DNA of 64,000 bases from Maritalea porphyrae (GTDB lineage: Bacteria; Pseudomonadota; Alphaproteobacteria; Rhizobiales; Devosiaceae), in contig NZ_JAPWGX010000001.1 in the NCBI RefSeq assembly GCF_027213965.1, positions 434,001 through 498,000 on the forward strand, written 5' to 3'. The position numbers and the translations under genes were made by a program. The notes under the pieces are model-generated. The model did no database searches, was not told the origin of the DNA, and worked only from the letters and a program-made list of their open reading frames with translations. Each line of letters starts with the position of its first letter. Position 1 is the first letter of the stretch. Shown one piece after another: positions 35,551 through 43,462 of this stretch.

Positions 35551-36285
35551 ATGTTGGACGTCAGTTTATGGGGCGCACTGATCGCGGGTGTCTTGTCGTT
35601 TTTCTCCCCATGTGTGTTGCCAATTGTGCCGCCTTATTTGGCCTATTTGGCGGGCGTGAGTTTTGAGCAACTCAGCGACGAGGAAATGGATGACAGTGCG
35701 GCAAAACAAATTCTTTTTGCCTCAATCGCATTCGTTCTGGGCTTCTCGACAGTCTTCATCGCACTTGGCGCTACAGCCAACATCATTGGGCAGACGATAG
35801 CCCAATATTACGGCGTTCTGTCGAGCATCGCGGGCATCATCATTATTCTAATGGGCCTGCATTTTGTTGGCATATTGCGACTTTCCATGCTGTACCGCGA
35901 AGCGCGGGTTCAAGTGAATGCAAAACCCGTTGGTCTTCTTGGCGCATACGTGATGGGGCTTGCCTTTGCGTTTGGTTGGACGCCCTGCGTTGGTCCAGTT
36001 TTGGCGACGATTTTGTTTGTCGCGGGAACCGAAGACACGGCATGGCGCGGCATGAGCTTGCTTTTGGCCTATTCGGTTGGCATCGGCGCACCCTTTATTT
36101 TGGCCGGGGCATTTGCTGCACGCTTTATCAAGCTCGCTGGTCGGCTGAAAAAACATATGCGCAAGATTGAGATCGCAATGGGCCTATTGTTGATCGTTAC
36201 AGGGATACTGTTTCTAACCGGGAGCATGAGCGCTATTGCACAATGGCTGCTCGACACGTTTCCAGCGTTTGGGACAGTAGGATAG
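35551..36285 (+). CDS. soxV: CcdA-family thiol-disulfide transporter SoxV
   Basis: A 244-residue inner-membrane protein with six helices that carries reductant from cytoplasmic thioredoxin to the periplasm. The redox cysteines are in FFSPCVLPIVPPYLAYL of the first helix and GWTPCVGPVLATI of the fourth. It supplies SoxW and SoxS. The ATG at 35551 has GGGGA 5 bp upstream and matches family N-termini; upstream ATGs at 35539 and 35545 overlap the operator candidate. It is the first gene of the plus-strand sox operon. Confidence 0.9.
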   Translation: MLDVSLWGALIAGVLSFFSPCVLPIVPPYLAYLAGVSFEQLSDEEMDDSAAKQILFASIAFVLGFSTVFIALGATANIIGQTIAQYYGVLSSIAGIIIILMGLHFVGILRLSMLYREARVQVNAKPVGLLGAYVMGLAFAFGWTPCVGPVLATILFVAGTEDTAWRGMSLLLAYSVGIGAPFILAGAFAARFIKLAGRLKKHMRKIEIAMGLLLIVTGILFLTGSMSAIAQWLLDTFPAFGTVG

Positions 36286-36293
36286 GAGATGAT

Positions 36294-36872
36294 ATGCTAC
36301 GGATTTTGACATTTTTGCTTGCTTTTGTTGTTCTTTCAAGCGCGGCGCAAGCAGGAAAAATTGGTGACGACGGATTGCACAAGCAGGACTGGTTTGCACT
36401 CACATTCCGCGACATTGCTGAAGATATTGAAACTGCGGCCGCCGATGGAAAGCGGCTCGTTCTAATCTTCGAACAACGCGGCTGCATCTATTGCGCCAAA
36501 ATGCATGAGGAACTGCTGTCAGATCCTGAAGTCGCTGACTACATCAAAGAAAACTACGTTGTGGTTCAGTACAATATGTTTGGCGATGAAGAAGTGACGG
36601 ACCTTGATGGCGAGGTGTTGACCGAAAAGTCAGCTGCCCGCAAATGGGGCTATGTCTTTACACCAACCATGGTGTTTCTACCCGATGTCGTTCCAGCCGA
36701 ACAAACGAGTGTTTCACGAGCAGCGGTTGCCACAATGCCTGGCGCTTTTGGCAAATGGACATTCTTGAATATGTTCAAATGGGTCAAAGAACGTGGTTAT
36801 GAAGGTGACGAACACTTCCAAAAATACCATGCGCGTGTGATTGCAGAACTAAGAGAAGCCGGGCGACTTTGA
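36294..36872 (+). CDS. soxW: periplasmic thioredoxin SoxW
   Basis: A 192-residue exported thioredoxin-fold protein with a signal peptide ending SSAAQA. The active site Cys-Ile-Tyr-Cys is in FEQRGCIYCAKMHEEL, with the cis-Pro loop in YVFTPTMVFLP. SoxW receives electrons from SoxV. The ATG at 36294 has a GGAG site and follows the soxV stop by 8 bp; a longer overlapping frame is rejected because it would lack the signal peptide at its N-terminus. Confidence 0.9.
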   Translation: MLRILTFLLAFVVLSSAAQAGKIGDDGLHKQDWFALTFRDIAEDIETAAADGKRLVLIFEQRGCIYCAKMHEELLSDPEVADYIKENYVVVQYNMFGDEEVTDLDGEVLTEKSAARKWGYVFTPTMVFLPDVVPAEQTSVSRAAVATMPGAFGKWTFLNMFKWVKERGYEGDEHFQKYHARVIAELREAGRL

Positions 36873-36890
36873 CACTCTTTATCGTTTATA

Positions 36891-36927
36891 TTCATAGCCT
36901 TAGATATGAAACATATGAACATTTGAA
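36891..36927. promoter_or_regulatory. soxW-soxX intergenic repeats
   Basis: TTCATA at 36891 and TATGAA at 36905 form an inverted repeat with an 8-bp spacer; TATGAA recurs at 36914 and TTTGAA follows at 36922. The region is the expected soxX promoter/operator, but its half-sites differ from the ACATAT type found at the other sox promoters. Confidence 0.45.
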
Positions 36928-37015
36928 TTAATATATTGATTGTGAGGTTGTTTGGACTTAAGCTTGTGTTGAAGCTAATGAGATCAGACGATCCATCTCT
37001 GGGAGGGGGACTGGC

Positions 37016-37477
37016 ATGAGAAAACTGATTGTCGCTGCAACAGCAGCGATATTGTGTAGCACAGCGATAGCGCTAGCAGACACAGTTGGACCAAATGAGG
37101 TTAAGATTGTAGATGCAGCAGTCGAAGGCTCGCTGAGCGGACAGGCAGGCGACGCAGCCGCTGGCCGCGACATTATGATTAATCGCAAGCTTGGCAATTG
37201 CCTCGCCTGCCACCAAAATTCAGAAATTCCAGAACAGCCATTCCATGGTGAAGTCGGCCCTCCACTAGATGGAGTTGCTGATCGTTGGAGTGAGGGCGAA
37301 CTGCGGGCCATATTGGTTGATGTCAAAACTGCCATGAACCCAGATTCCATTATGCCGTCTTTTTACAGCTTGAATTTGGGTGTGCGCGTTGCTGAGAGTT
37401 TCGCAGGCAAGACAATCCTTCAGGCACAACAGGTTGAAGACGTTCTTGCCTATTTGATGACGCTTAAAGAGGAATAA
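37016..37477 (+). CDS. soxX: sulfur oxidation cytochrome c SoxX
   Basis: A 153-residue periplasmic monoheme cytochrome c with a signal peptide (KLIVAATAAILCSTAIALA). The heme motif is CLACH in GNCLACHQNSEIP, with the distal Met in DSIMPSFYSLN. It pairs with SoxA to attach the sulfur substrate to the SoxY cysteine. A GGGAGGGG site precedes the ATG. It starts the structural sox genes after a 143-bp gap containing repeats, so it likely has its own promoter. Confidence 0.94.
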   Translation: MRKLIVAATAAILCSTAIALADTVGPNEVKIVDAAVEGSLSGQAGDAAAGRDIMINRKLGNCLACHQNSEIPEQPFHGEVGPPLDGVADRWSEGELRAILVDVKTAMNPDSIMPSFYSLNLGVRVAESFAGKTILQAQQVEDVLAYLMTLKEE

Positions 37478-37502
37478 CACCAGCATGAACAAGGAGACAC
37501 GA

Positions 37503-37958
37503 ATGAACATTTCCAGACGCAAAGTGCTGGCGTTAGGCGCCGGCCTTGGCGCTGTTGTTTTGACAGGTTTCAAAGCAAACATTGCATTTGCTGACGAGGC
37601 AAAAACACAAGCGGCGATTGATGCCTTTGCAAATGGTGCAACTGTTGAGAGTGGCAAAATCACCCTTACAGCACCTGAAATTGCTGAGAACGGGAACACA
37701 GTGCCCATTTCAATTGAAGTTGAAAGCCCAATGACCGCGGATGACTATGTTCAATCCGTTATGATTTTGGCAGAAGGCAATCCAAATCCGGGTGTGGCCA
37801 CGCTCCATTTCACGCCAATGAGCGGCGTCGCAGCGGCGACGACTAGGATGCGTTTGGCGAAAACACAGAACGTCATCGCGATTGCGAAAATGAGTGATGG
37901 TTCTGTCGTGATGGACAAGAAACTTGTCAAAGTCACCATTGGCGGATGCGGCGGCTAG
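37503..37958 (+). CDS. soxY: sulfur carrier subunit SoxY
   Basis: A 151-residue carrier protein with a twin-arginine signal (SRRKVLALGAGLGAVVL). The swinging arm at the extreme C-terminus is VTIGGCGG; its cysteine carries the sulfur chain through the Sox cycle. An in-frame ATG six codons upstream is less likely because the chosen one follows a better GGAGA site. SoxY associates with SoxZ, encoded 25 bp downstream. Confidence 0.95.
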   Translation: MNISRRKVLALGAGLGAVVLTGFKANIAFADEAKTQAAIDAFANGATVESGKITLTAPEIAENGNTVPISIEVESPMTADDYVQSVMILAEGNPNPGVATLHFTPMSGVAAATTRMRLAKTQNVIAIAKMSDGSVVMDKKLVKVTIGGCGG

Positions 37959-37983
37959 TCAGCTGCGATAAAGGAGAACAAAC

Positions 37984-38307
37984 ATGGCTTCAAAACCACG
38001 CGTAAAAGTGCCCAAGAAGGCCGCAGCTGGCGATATCATAACCATTAAGACTCTCATCAGTCATGCAATGGAAAGTGGTCAACGCAAAGGCAAAGACGGC
38101 AATCTAATTCCACGCAAAATCATCAACAAGTTCACTGCTGACTTCAACGGAACGACCGTTTTTTCAGCAGACTTGGAACCTGGTATCGCTGCGAACCCTT
38201 TCATTGAGTTCAATGTGAAAGTGATGGAAAGCGGAACATTCAATTTTGTTTGGCTAGATGATGATGGAACACAATATTCTTCCAGCAATGAGATTGCGGT
38301 CGAGTAA
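37984..38307 (+). CDS. soxZ: sulfur carrier subunit SoxZ
   Basis: A 107-residue immunoglobulin-like protein without signal peptide, exported by hitch-hiking with Tat-targeted SoxY. The family start KPRVKVPKKAAAGDIITIKTLI and the VWLDDDGTQYSS end are well conserved. An AAGGAGA site precedes the ATG. Confidence 0.95.
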   Translation: MASKPRVKVPKKAAAGDIITIKTLISHAMESGQRKGKDGNLIPRKIINKFTADFNGTTVFSADLEPGIAANPFIEFNVKVMESGTFNFVWLDDDGTQYSSSNEIAVE

Positions 38308-38355
38308 CCAACAGCCAGCATAGAACTCTTTGGAGTTGCTTAGAGGAGGAGACTT

Positions 38356-39210
38356 ATGATCAATCGAGGGGGGATAGTTGCTGCGCTTGGCTTGAGTGCA
38401 CTGATGGCGATGATAGTCGCGCCTGCACATGCCGATCCAGACAACAATCAACTGATCATTGATGGCGAGGTCATTATTACAGATGTGGCCGCGCCGGATG
38501 ATTCACCGTTGGATCGCATTTACTCTGGTTGGCGTTTTCGCTCACCAGAAACACAATCGCTACAGATGGATGATTTTGAGAATCCGGGTTTTGTAGCGGT
38601 TGATGACGCTATTGAAAGCTGGGACACAGCTGAGGGGAGCGAAGGTAAGTCTTGTGCTTCTTGTCACAGCGACCCATCCAGCCTTGCAGGGCTTCGCACG
38701 ACACTGCCCAAATGGGATGAAGCCACAAATAAACCTGCAACAATGGAAAATCTGATCAACCGCTGTCGCACCGACAGAATGGGTGCTGAAGCCTGGGGTT
38801 GGGAGCAAAAAGAAATGGTCAATATGACCGCGCTCGTCAGCCTTCAATCCCGCGGCATGCCGGTCAATGTTCAGACAGATGGGCCAATGGCAGAGTGGAT
38901 CGAAAAAGGAAAAGACCTTTACTACACTCGTGTTGGTCAGCTCAATATGTCCTGCTCGAATTGCCACGAAGACAATTATGGCAATCAAATTCGGTCGGAC
39001 CATCTCAGTCAGGGCCAGGTCAATGGCTTCCCCGTTTACCGCTTAAAATGGGCTGGTTTGGGTTCAATCCACCGCAGGTTTAAGGGGTGTATGGAGAATA
39101 TCCGAGCAACACCATTTAAGCGCGGATCTGATGAATTCATCGCACTAGAAGCTTATGTGGCTTCTCGCGGTGCCGGGCTTGCAGTGGAAACTCCGTCTGT
39201 TCGCAATTAA
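38356..39210 (+). CDS. soxA: diheme L-cysteine S-thiosulfotransferase subunit SoxA
   Basis: A 284-residue periplasmic cytochrome with a signal peptide ending near APAHA. Two heme motifs are present, CASCH near residue 95 and CSNCH near residue 196, so this is the diheme SoxA form. The active-site cysteine, which becomes a persulfide ligand, is in RRFKGCMENIR. With SoxX it forms the enzyme that conjugates thiosulfate to SoxY. It is followed by an intrinsic terminator before soxB. Confidence 0.94.
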   Translation: MINRGGIVAALGLSALMAMIVAPAHADPDNNQLIIDGEVIITDVAAPDDSPLDRIYSGWRFRSPETQSLQMDDFENPGFVAVDDAIESWDTAEGSEGKSCASCHSDPSSLAGLRTTLPKWDEATNKPATMENLINRCRTDRMGAEAWGWEQKEMVNMTALVSLQSRGMPVNVQTDGPMAEWIEKGKDLYYTRVGQLNMSCSNCHEDNYGNQIRSDHLSQGQVNGFPVYRLKWAGLGSIHRRFKGCMENIRATPFKRGSDEFIALEAYVASRGAGLAVETPSVRN

Positions 39211-39222
39211 TTCAAACAAGCT

Positions 39223-39260
39223 GGGGCCGCACGTTTTTTAACCTGTGCGGCCCCATTTTT
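39223..39260 (+). terminator. intrinsic terminator between soxA and soxB
   Basis: GGGGCCGCAC (39223-39232) and GTGCGGCCCC (39245-39254) form a perfect 10-bp GC-rich stem with a 12-base loop, followed by ATTTTTATTTT. It begins 13 bp after the soxA stop and ends about 40 bp before the soxB start. It would cut the sox operon into two expression levels. Confidence 0.88.
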
Positions 39261-39299
39261 ATTTTGGCCGCTTTGAGAAGGTCATGAAAGAGGTTGATT

Positions 39300-40994
39300 A
39301 TGCTTTCACGTCGTGAGTTTTTGATGGCTGCTGTTGCAACGTCTGCAATTGGCGGCATTGGCATGTCAGGTCAGTGGGCGCGTGCGGCCGCCCGTCAAGA
39401 ACTGTCAGAAGCCGACTTGTTGGACATGGACGGTTACGGCAATGTGACACTTGTGCACATCACAGACTTGCATGCTCAATTAAAGCCTGTGTATTTCCGT
39501 GAACCTTCAATCAATTTGGGTGTCGGTGATGTCAATGGTCAACCACCGCACGTCACAGGCAAAGACTTTCTCGACCTCTACAATATTGAACCCGGCTCCG
39601 CTGACGCCTATGCGCTTACGTCTGACGACTTTGTTGGGCTCGCGCAAGGTTACGGCAAAATGGGTGGTATGGACCGAATTGCGCGCATCGTAAAATCAAT
39701 CCGCGCAGAGCGCGACGCGAACACACTTTTGCTAGACGGTGGCGACACCTGGCAAGGCAGTTACACGTCTAACATGACGCAAGGCGCGGACATGATTGAG
39801 GTGATGAACGCCCTAAAACCTGATGCGATGACCGGGCACTGGGAATTTACTTATGGTGCTGATCGGGTCACCGAAATCGTTGATGAGCTTCCGTTTTCCT
39901 TCCTTGGATCAAACATTTATGATGCTGAGTGGAATGAACCAGCTTTTGAAGCTTTTAAGATTTTTGAACGCGGTGGCGTAAAAATTGGCGTAGTTGGACA
40001 AGCGTTCCCCTACACGCCCATTGCCAATCCGCGTTGGATGTTCCCGAATTGGTCATTTGGCATTCGCGAGGAGGACATTGTTCGTAATGTTCAAGCGGCG
40101 CGTGATGCTGGTGCTGAGCTGATTGTATTGCTGTCCCACAATGGATTTGATGTTGATCGCGCGCTCGCGAAACGGGTCAGCGGTATCGATGTGATCTTGT
40201 GCGGACATACACATGACGCCCTGCCCGAGCCTTTGTTGGTAAATGGAACGCTGTTGGTGGCTACCGGATCGCACGGCAAATTTGTCTCTCGACTAGACCT
40301 TGATGTGCGCGAAGGCGAGATCAAGGGATTTAAGTACCGTCTGGTACCTGTGTTCTCTGACGTGATCACACCAGATGCGGATATGACGGCACTGGTGGAC
40401 AAAGTGCGGGCACCGTACGAAGACGAGTTGGCACGGGTTATTGGCAAAACCGACAGTCTTTTGTACAGGCGCGGCAATTTTAACGGCACATTTGACGATC
40501 TTATTTGCCAAGCACTACTTGAAGAACGTGAGGCGGAGATTTCGCTATCTCCCGGTTTCAGGTGGGGCACCAGCATATTACCGGGACAGGACATCACTGT
40601 AGAAGACCTGCACAATGCATGTGCGATGACCTACCCTTCAGCATACCGCAGCGAAATGAGCGGCAAAACCATCCATGATATTCTAGAAGATGTGGCGGAC
40701 AATCTGTTCAACACTGACCCTTACTACCAGCAAGGCGGTGATATGGTTCGTGTTGGCGGCATGGGATATACCATTGATCCAAACAAGACGATCGGCAACC
40801 GCATTTCCAACATGACCATGTTGGAAACCGGCGAGAGCATAAACCCAGAGCAAAACTACACAGTGGCGGGATGGGCATCAATTAGTGAAGATGTTGAAGG
40901 GCCGGCAATTTGGGATGTGGTTGAAGATCATCTCAAAAAGAATCCAGTAGTGGCGCTTGAACCCAATCGATCTGTGAACGTAATCAGCAACTAA
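39300..40994 (+). CDS. soxB: thiosulfohydrolase SoxB
   Basis: A 564-residue periplasmic dimanganese hydrolase of the 5'-nucleotidase superfamily that releases sulfate from SoxY-bound thiosulfonate. The Tat signal is SRREFLMAAVATSAIG. Metal motifs are HITDLHAQLKP, LLDGGDTWQGS, GHWEFTYG, LLSHNGFD and CGHTHDALPEP. Length is normal. AAAGAGG lies 6 bp before the ATG at 39300. It follows a terminator, so its transcription must come from readthrough or a promoter within about 45 bp. Confidence 0.95.
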   Translation: MLSRREFLMAAVATSAIGGIGMSGQWARAAARQELSEADLLDMDGYGNVTLVHITDLHAQLKPVYFREPSINLGVGDVNGQPPHVTGKDFLDLYNIEPGSADAYALTSDDFVGLAQGYGKMGGMDRIARIVKSIRAERDANTLLLDGGDTWQGSYTSNMTQGADMIEVMNALKPDAMTGHWEFTYGADRVTEIVDELPFSFLGSNIYDAEWNEPAFEAFKIFERGGVKIGVVGQAFPYTPIANPRWMFPNWSFGIREEDIVRNVQAARDAGAELIVLLSHNGFDVDRALAKRVSGIDVILCGHTHDALPEPLLVNGTLLVATGSHGKFVSRLDLDVREGEIKGFKYRLVPVFSDVITPDADMTALVDKVRAPYEDELARVIGKTDSLLYRRGNFNGTFDDLICQALLEEREAEISLSPGFRWGTSILPGQDITVEDLHNACAMTYPSAYRSEMSGKTIHDILEDVADNLFNTDPYYQQGGDMVRVGGMGYTIDPNKTIGNRISNMTMLETGESINPEQNYTVAGWASISEDVEGPAIWDVVEDHLKKNPVVALEPNRSVNVISN

Positions 40995-41040
40995 TTCAAC
41001 AGGTTAAATTGTTCTTTGACTTTGAGGGATTCCTCTGCTC

Positions 41041-41068
41041 AAATACATATGAAAAACCATATACATTT
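41041..41068. promoter_or_regulatory. imperfect inverted repeat upstream of soxC (candidate SoxR operator)
   Basis: AAATACATAT and ATATACATTT are inverted with 8 of 10 positions complementary and an 8-bp spacer, the same geometry as the perfect repeat before the MBL gene. It ends 16 bp before the preferred soxC start and overlaps the longer frame start at 41049. Confidence 0.6.
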
Positions 41069-41084
41069 AGAAAGGTGTTCAAAG

Positions 41085-42392
41085 GTGAATGAGAAAGCAA
41101 AAGCCAAATCGATGGCGAATGCACAGATTCAATTGAACGCTGGGCGGCGATCATTTCTGAAAAACAGCGTTCTGGTGGGCGGAGCAGCGGCAATAGGCGC
41201 GATAAGTGCAACGCCTGCATCGGCCAGCGGCGAAGATGTGATTTTGCAAAAGCAAGACTGGCGCACTGATCTTGGAGACGGCGTTGGCACACGACCTTAT
41301 GGCACCCCCTCCTCTCATGAAGCGCATGTCATTCGTCGAAATGTTGAATGGCTAACCGCTGATCCAGTCAGTTCTGTCAGCTTCACGCCGCTGCACGAAC
41401 TTGACGGCATCATAACCCCCAACGGGGTGTGCTTTGAACGACACCACGGCGGTATTGCAGAAATTGACCCAGCAGCCCACAGATTGATGATCCACGGGCT
41501 TGTGGATACGCCACTGGTGTTCACCCTTGAAGACTTGAAACGTTTCCCGCGCGAGAACAGAGTTCATTTTCTTGAATGCGCAGCGAACTCGGGTATGGAG
41601 TGGCGCGGAGCGCAGCTCAATGGGGTTCAGTTTACACACGGCATGATCCACAACGTGATGTATACGGGCGTCAAGCTACGCGACGTGCTTAACGAGGCTG
41701 GCATTAAACCAACCGCAAAATGGCTGCTGGTCGAAGGCGGTGACGCTTCGGCGATGACCCGATCAATCCCCATGGAAAAGGCGCTAGACGATTGTCTGAT
41801 CGCCTTCAAAATGAATGGTGAAGCATTGCGCCCCGAGCAAGGTTATCCGATGCGTCTTGTTGTGCCCGGCTGGGAAGGCAATATGTGGATCAAGTGGCTT
41901 CGCCGTATTGAAGTTGGCGACATGCCTTGGCAACAACGCGAAGAGACTTCAAAATACACTGACCTCATGCCCGATGGGCGCGCCCGGCGCTTCACGTGGC
42001 AGATGGATGTAAAATCAGTGATCACCAGCCCAAGTCCGCAAGCACCCGTGCTGCATGGCAAGGGCCGCTTGGTGATTTCTGGTTTAGCGTGGTCTGGTGC
42101 GGGTAAAGTATCCCGCGTCGATGTTTCGATAGACGGTGGACGCAACTGGCAACCAGCGCGGATTGACGGACCCAGTTTTACGCGCTCAGTACATCGTTTT
42201 TACCTCGACATCGATTGGAATGGCGAACCGCTCTACCTGCAATCGCGGGCAATCGACGAGGAAAACAATGTGCAACCCACAAAGGATGCGTTGCGCGCCG
42301 TGCGCGGTGTGAATTCGATCTATCACAATAACGGCATTCAAACCTGGTATGTGGCCAAAGATGGAGTGACAGAGAATGTCGAAGTTTCTTAA
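41085..42392 (+). CDS. soxC: sulfane dehydrogenase molybdenum subunit SoxC
   Basis: A protein of about 435 residues in the sulfite oxidase family that carries the molybdenum cofactor and oxidises SoxY-bound sulfane sulfur together with SoxD. The Tat signal is RRSFLKNSVLVGGAA. The Mo-binding cysteine lies in HFLECAANSGMEW, followed by the dimerisation domain with DVSIDGGRNW. The start is uncertain: GTG at 41085 with a GAAAGG site 9 bp upstream is favoured; ATG at 41049 or 41112 is possible. Its stop overlaps soxD by 17 bp. Confidence 0.93.
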   Translation: MNEKAKAKSMANAQIQLNAGRRSFLKNSVLVGGAAAIGAISATPASASGEDVILQKQDWRTDLGDGVGTRPYGTPSSHEAHVIRRNVEWLTADPVSSVSFTPLHELDGIITPNGVCFERHHGGIAEIDPAAHRLMIHGLVDTPLVFTLEDLKRFPRENRVHFLECAANSGMEWRGAQLNGVQFTHGMIHNVMYTGVKLRDVLNEAGIKPTAKWLLVEGGDASAMTRSIPMEKALDDCLIAFKMNGEALRPEQGYPMRLVVPGWEGNMWIKWLRRIEVGDMPWQQREETSKYTDLMPDGRARRFTWQMDVKSVITSPSPQAPVLHGKGRLVISGLAWSGAGKVSRVDVSIDGGRNWQPARIDGPSFTRSVHRFYLDIDWNGEPLYLQSRAIDEENNVQPTKDALRAVRGVNSIYHNNGIQTWYVAKDGVTENVEVS

Positions 42393-43446
42393 AACCATTG
42401 CTCTGGCACTTGTCGCCGCAACTCTGAGCGGCAGCGCTGCACTGGCCAACGGCGACGTGGATCAGGGCGAAAAAGTGTTTAAAAAGTGCAAGGCCTGCCA
42501 CGCAGTGGGTGAAGGTGCAAAAAACAAAATTGGGCCGCAACTGAACGACCTTTTTGGACGAGTTGCCGGCTCAATCGATGGCTTTAAATATTCCAAAGCA
42601 ATGATTGCGAAAGGTGAAGAAGGCACCCAATGGGACCAAGAAAGTCTCGCTGCTTTCTTGAGCAAACCAAAGTCATTCGTAAAAGGCACAAAAATGTCTT
42701 TTGCAGGGATAAAAAAGCAAAAAGACATCGACAATTTGCTCGCCTATCTTGGCACTTTTTCTGCCACTGGTGATACTGAGCCAACCACATCCGAAACAAG
42801 CGATCAGACCGCCACAACGGAGCCGGTAGAAAAAGCGGCTCCCCTAAAAAATGCAGAACTGCCGACGCATGGGACTTATCATCTTGGACGCATGGCGTCA
42901 GAAGCGGAAATCGCTGCATGGAACCACGACGTAAGACCGGACGGTGAAGGCCTGCCTGACGGGCGCGGAACGGTTTTGCAAGGCGAAGAGGTCTACGTTG
43001 AATATTGTGCATCTTGTCATGGTGATTTTGGCGAAGGCGCGGGGCGCTGGCCAGTGCTGGCAGGCGGTCAAGGCAGCCTGCAAAATGAGCGCCCAGTGAA
43101 GACCATTGGCTCTTATTGGCCTTATCTCTCAACGGTTTATGATTATGTCCAGCGCGCTATGCCATTTGGCCAAGCAACGGTGCTTTCTGACGATGAAGTC
43201 TATGCAGTCACTGCGTATCTGCTTTATTTGAACGATATCGTTACGGATGAAGAGTTTGAGCTTTCAAACGAGAACTTCAATTCAATAGAAATGCCAAATG
43301 CGGCCAATTTCTATGCGGATGATCGCGCGAACGAGCCACAGTATAATGCAAGCGCGGAACCATGTATGGTTGACTGCAAGGCGGGCCCTGTTGAAATTAC
43401 CAAGCGTGCGCAAGTGCTTGATGTAACGCCGGATCAAAGCAACTGA
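42376..43446 (+). CDS. soxD: sulfane dehydrogenase cytochrome subunit SoxD (diheme)
   Basis: A 356-residue periplasmic cytochrome with a signal peptide (KFLKTIALALVAATLSGSAALA) and two cytochrome c domains. The first has CKACH and the methionine of GTKMSFAGI. The second, after a Thr/Glu-rich linker near residues 130-155, has CASCH and AMPFGQA. It shuttles electrons from SoxC to the respiratory chain. It overlaps soxC, consistent with equimolar SoxCD. Confidence 0.93.
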   Translation: MSKFLKTIALALVAATLSGSAALANGDVDQGEKVFKKCKACHAVGEGAKNKIGPQLNDLFGRVAGSIDGFKYSKAMIAKGEEGTQWDQESLAAFLSKPKSFVKGTKMSFAGIKKQKDIDNLLAYLGTFSATGDTEPTTSETSDQTATTEPVEKAAPLKNAELPTHGTYHLGRMASEAEIAAWNHDVRPDGEGLPDGRGTVLQGEEVYVEYCASCHGDFGEGAGRWPVLAGGQGSLQNERPVKTIGSYWPYLSTVYDYVQRAMPFGQATVLSDDEVYAVTAYLLYLNDIVTDEEFELSNENFNSIEMPNAANFYADDRANEPQYNASAEPCMVDCKAGPVEITKRAQVLDVTPDQSN

Positions 43447-43462
43447 TCTAGCTAACCTTAAA

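Noticed and set aside
42584-43132. 182-residue open frame antisense to soxD
   Set aside because: The plus strand encodes both heme motifs of SoxD here; the antisense translation is an artefact of codon bias.
42376-43446. Possible soxD-soxE fusion
   Set aside because: The second cytochrome domain raised this idea, but diheme SoxD is normal in this family, so no fusion needs to be invoked.
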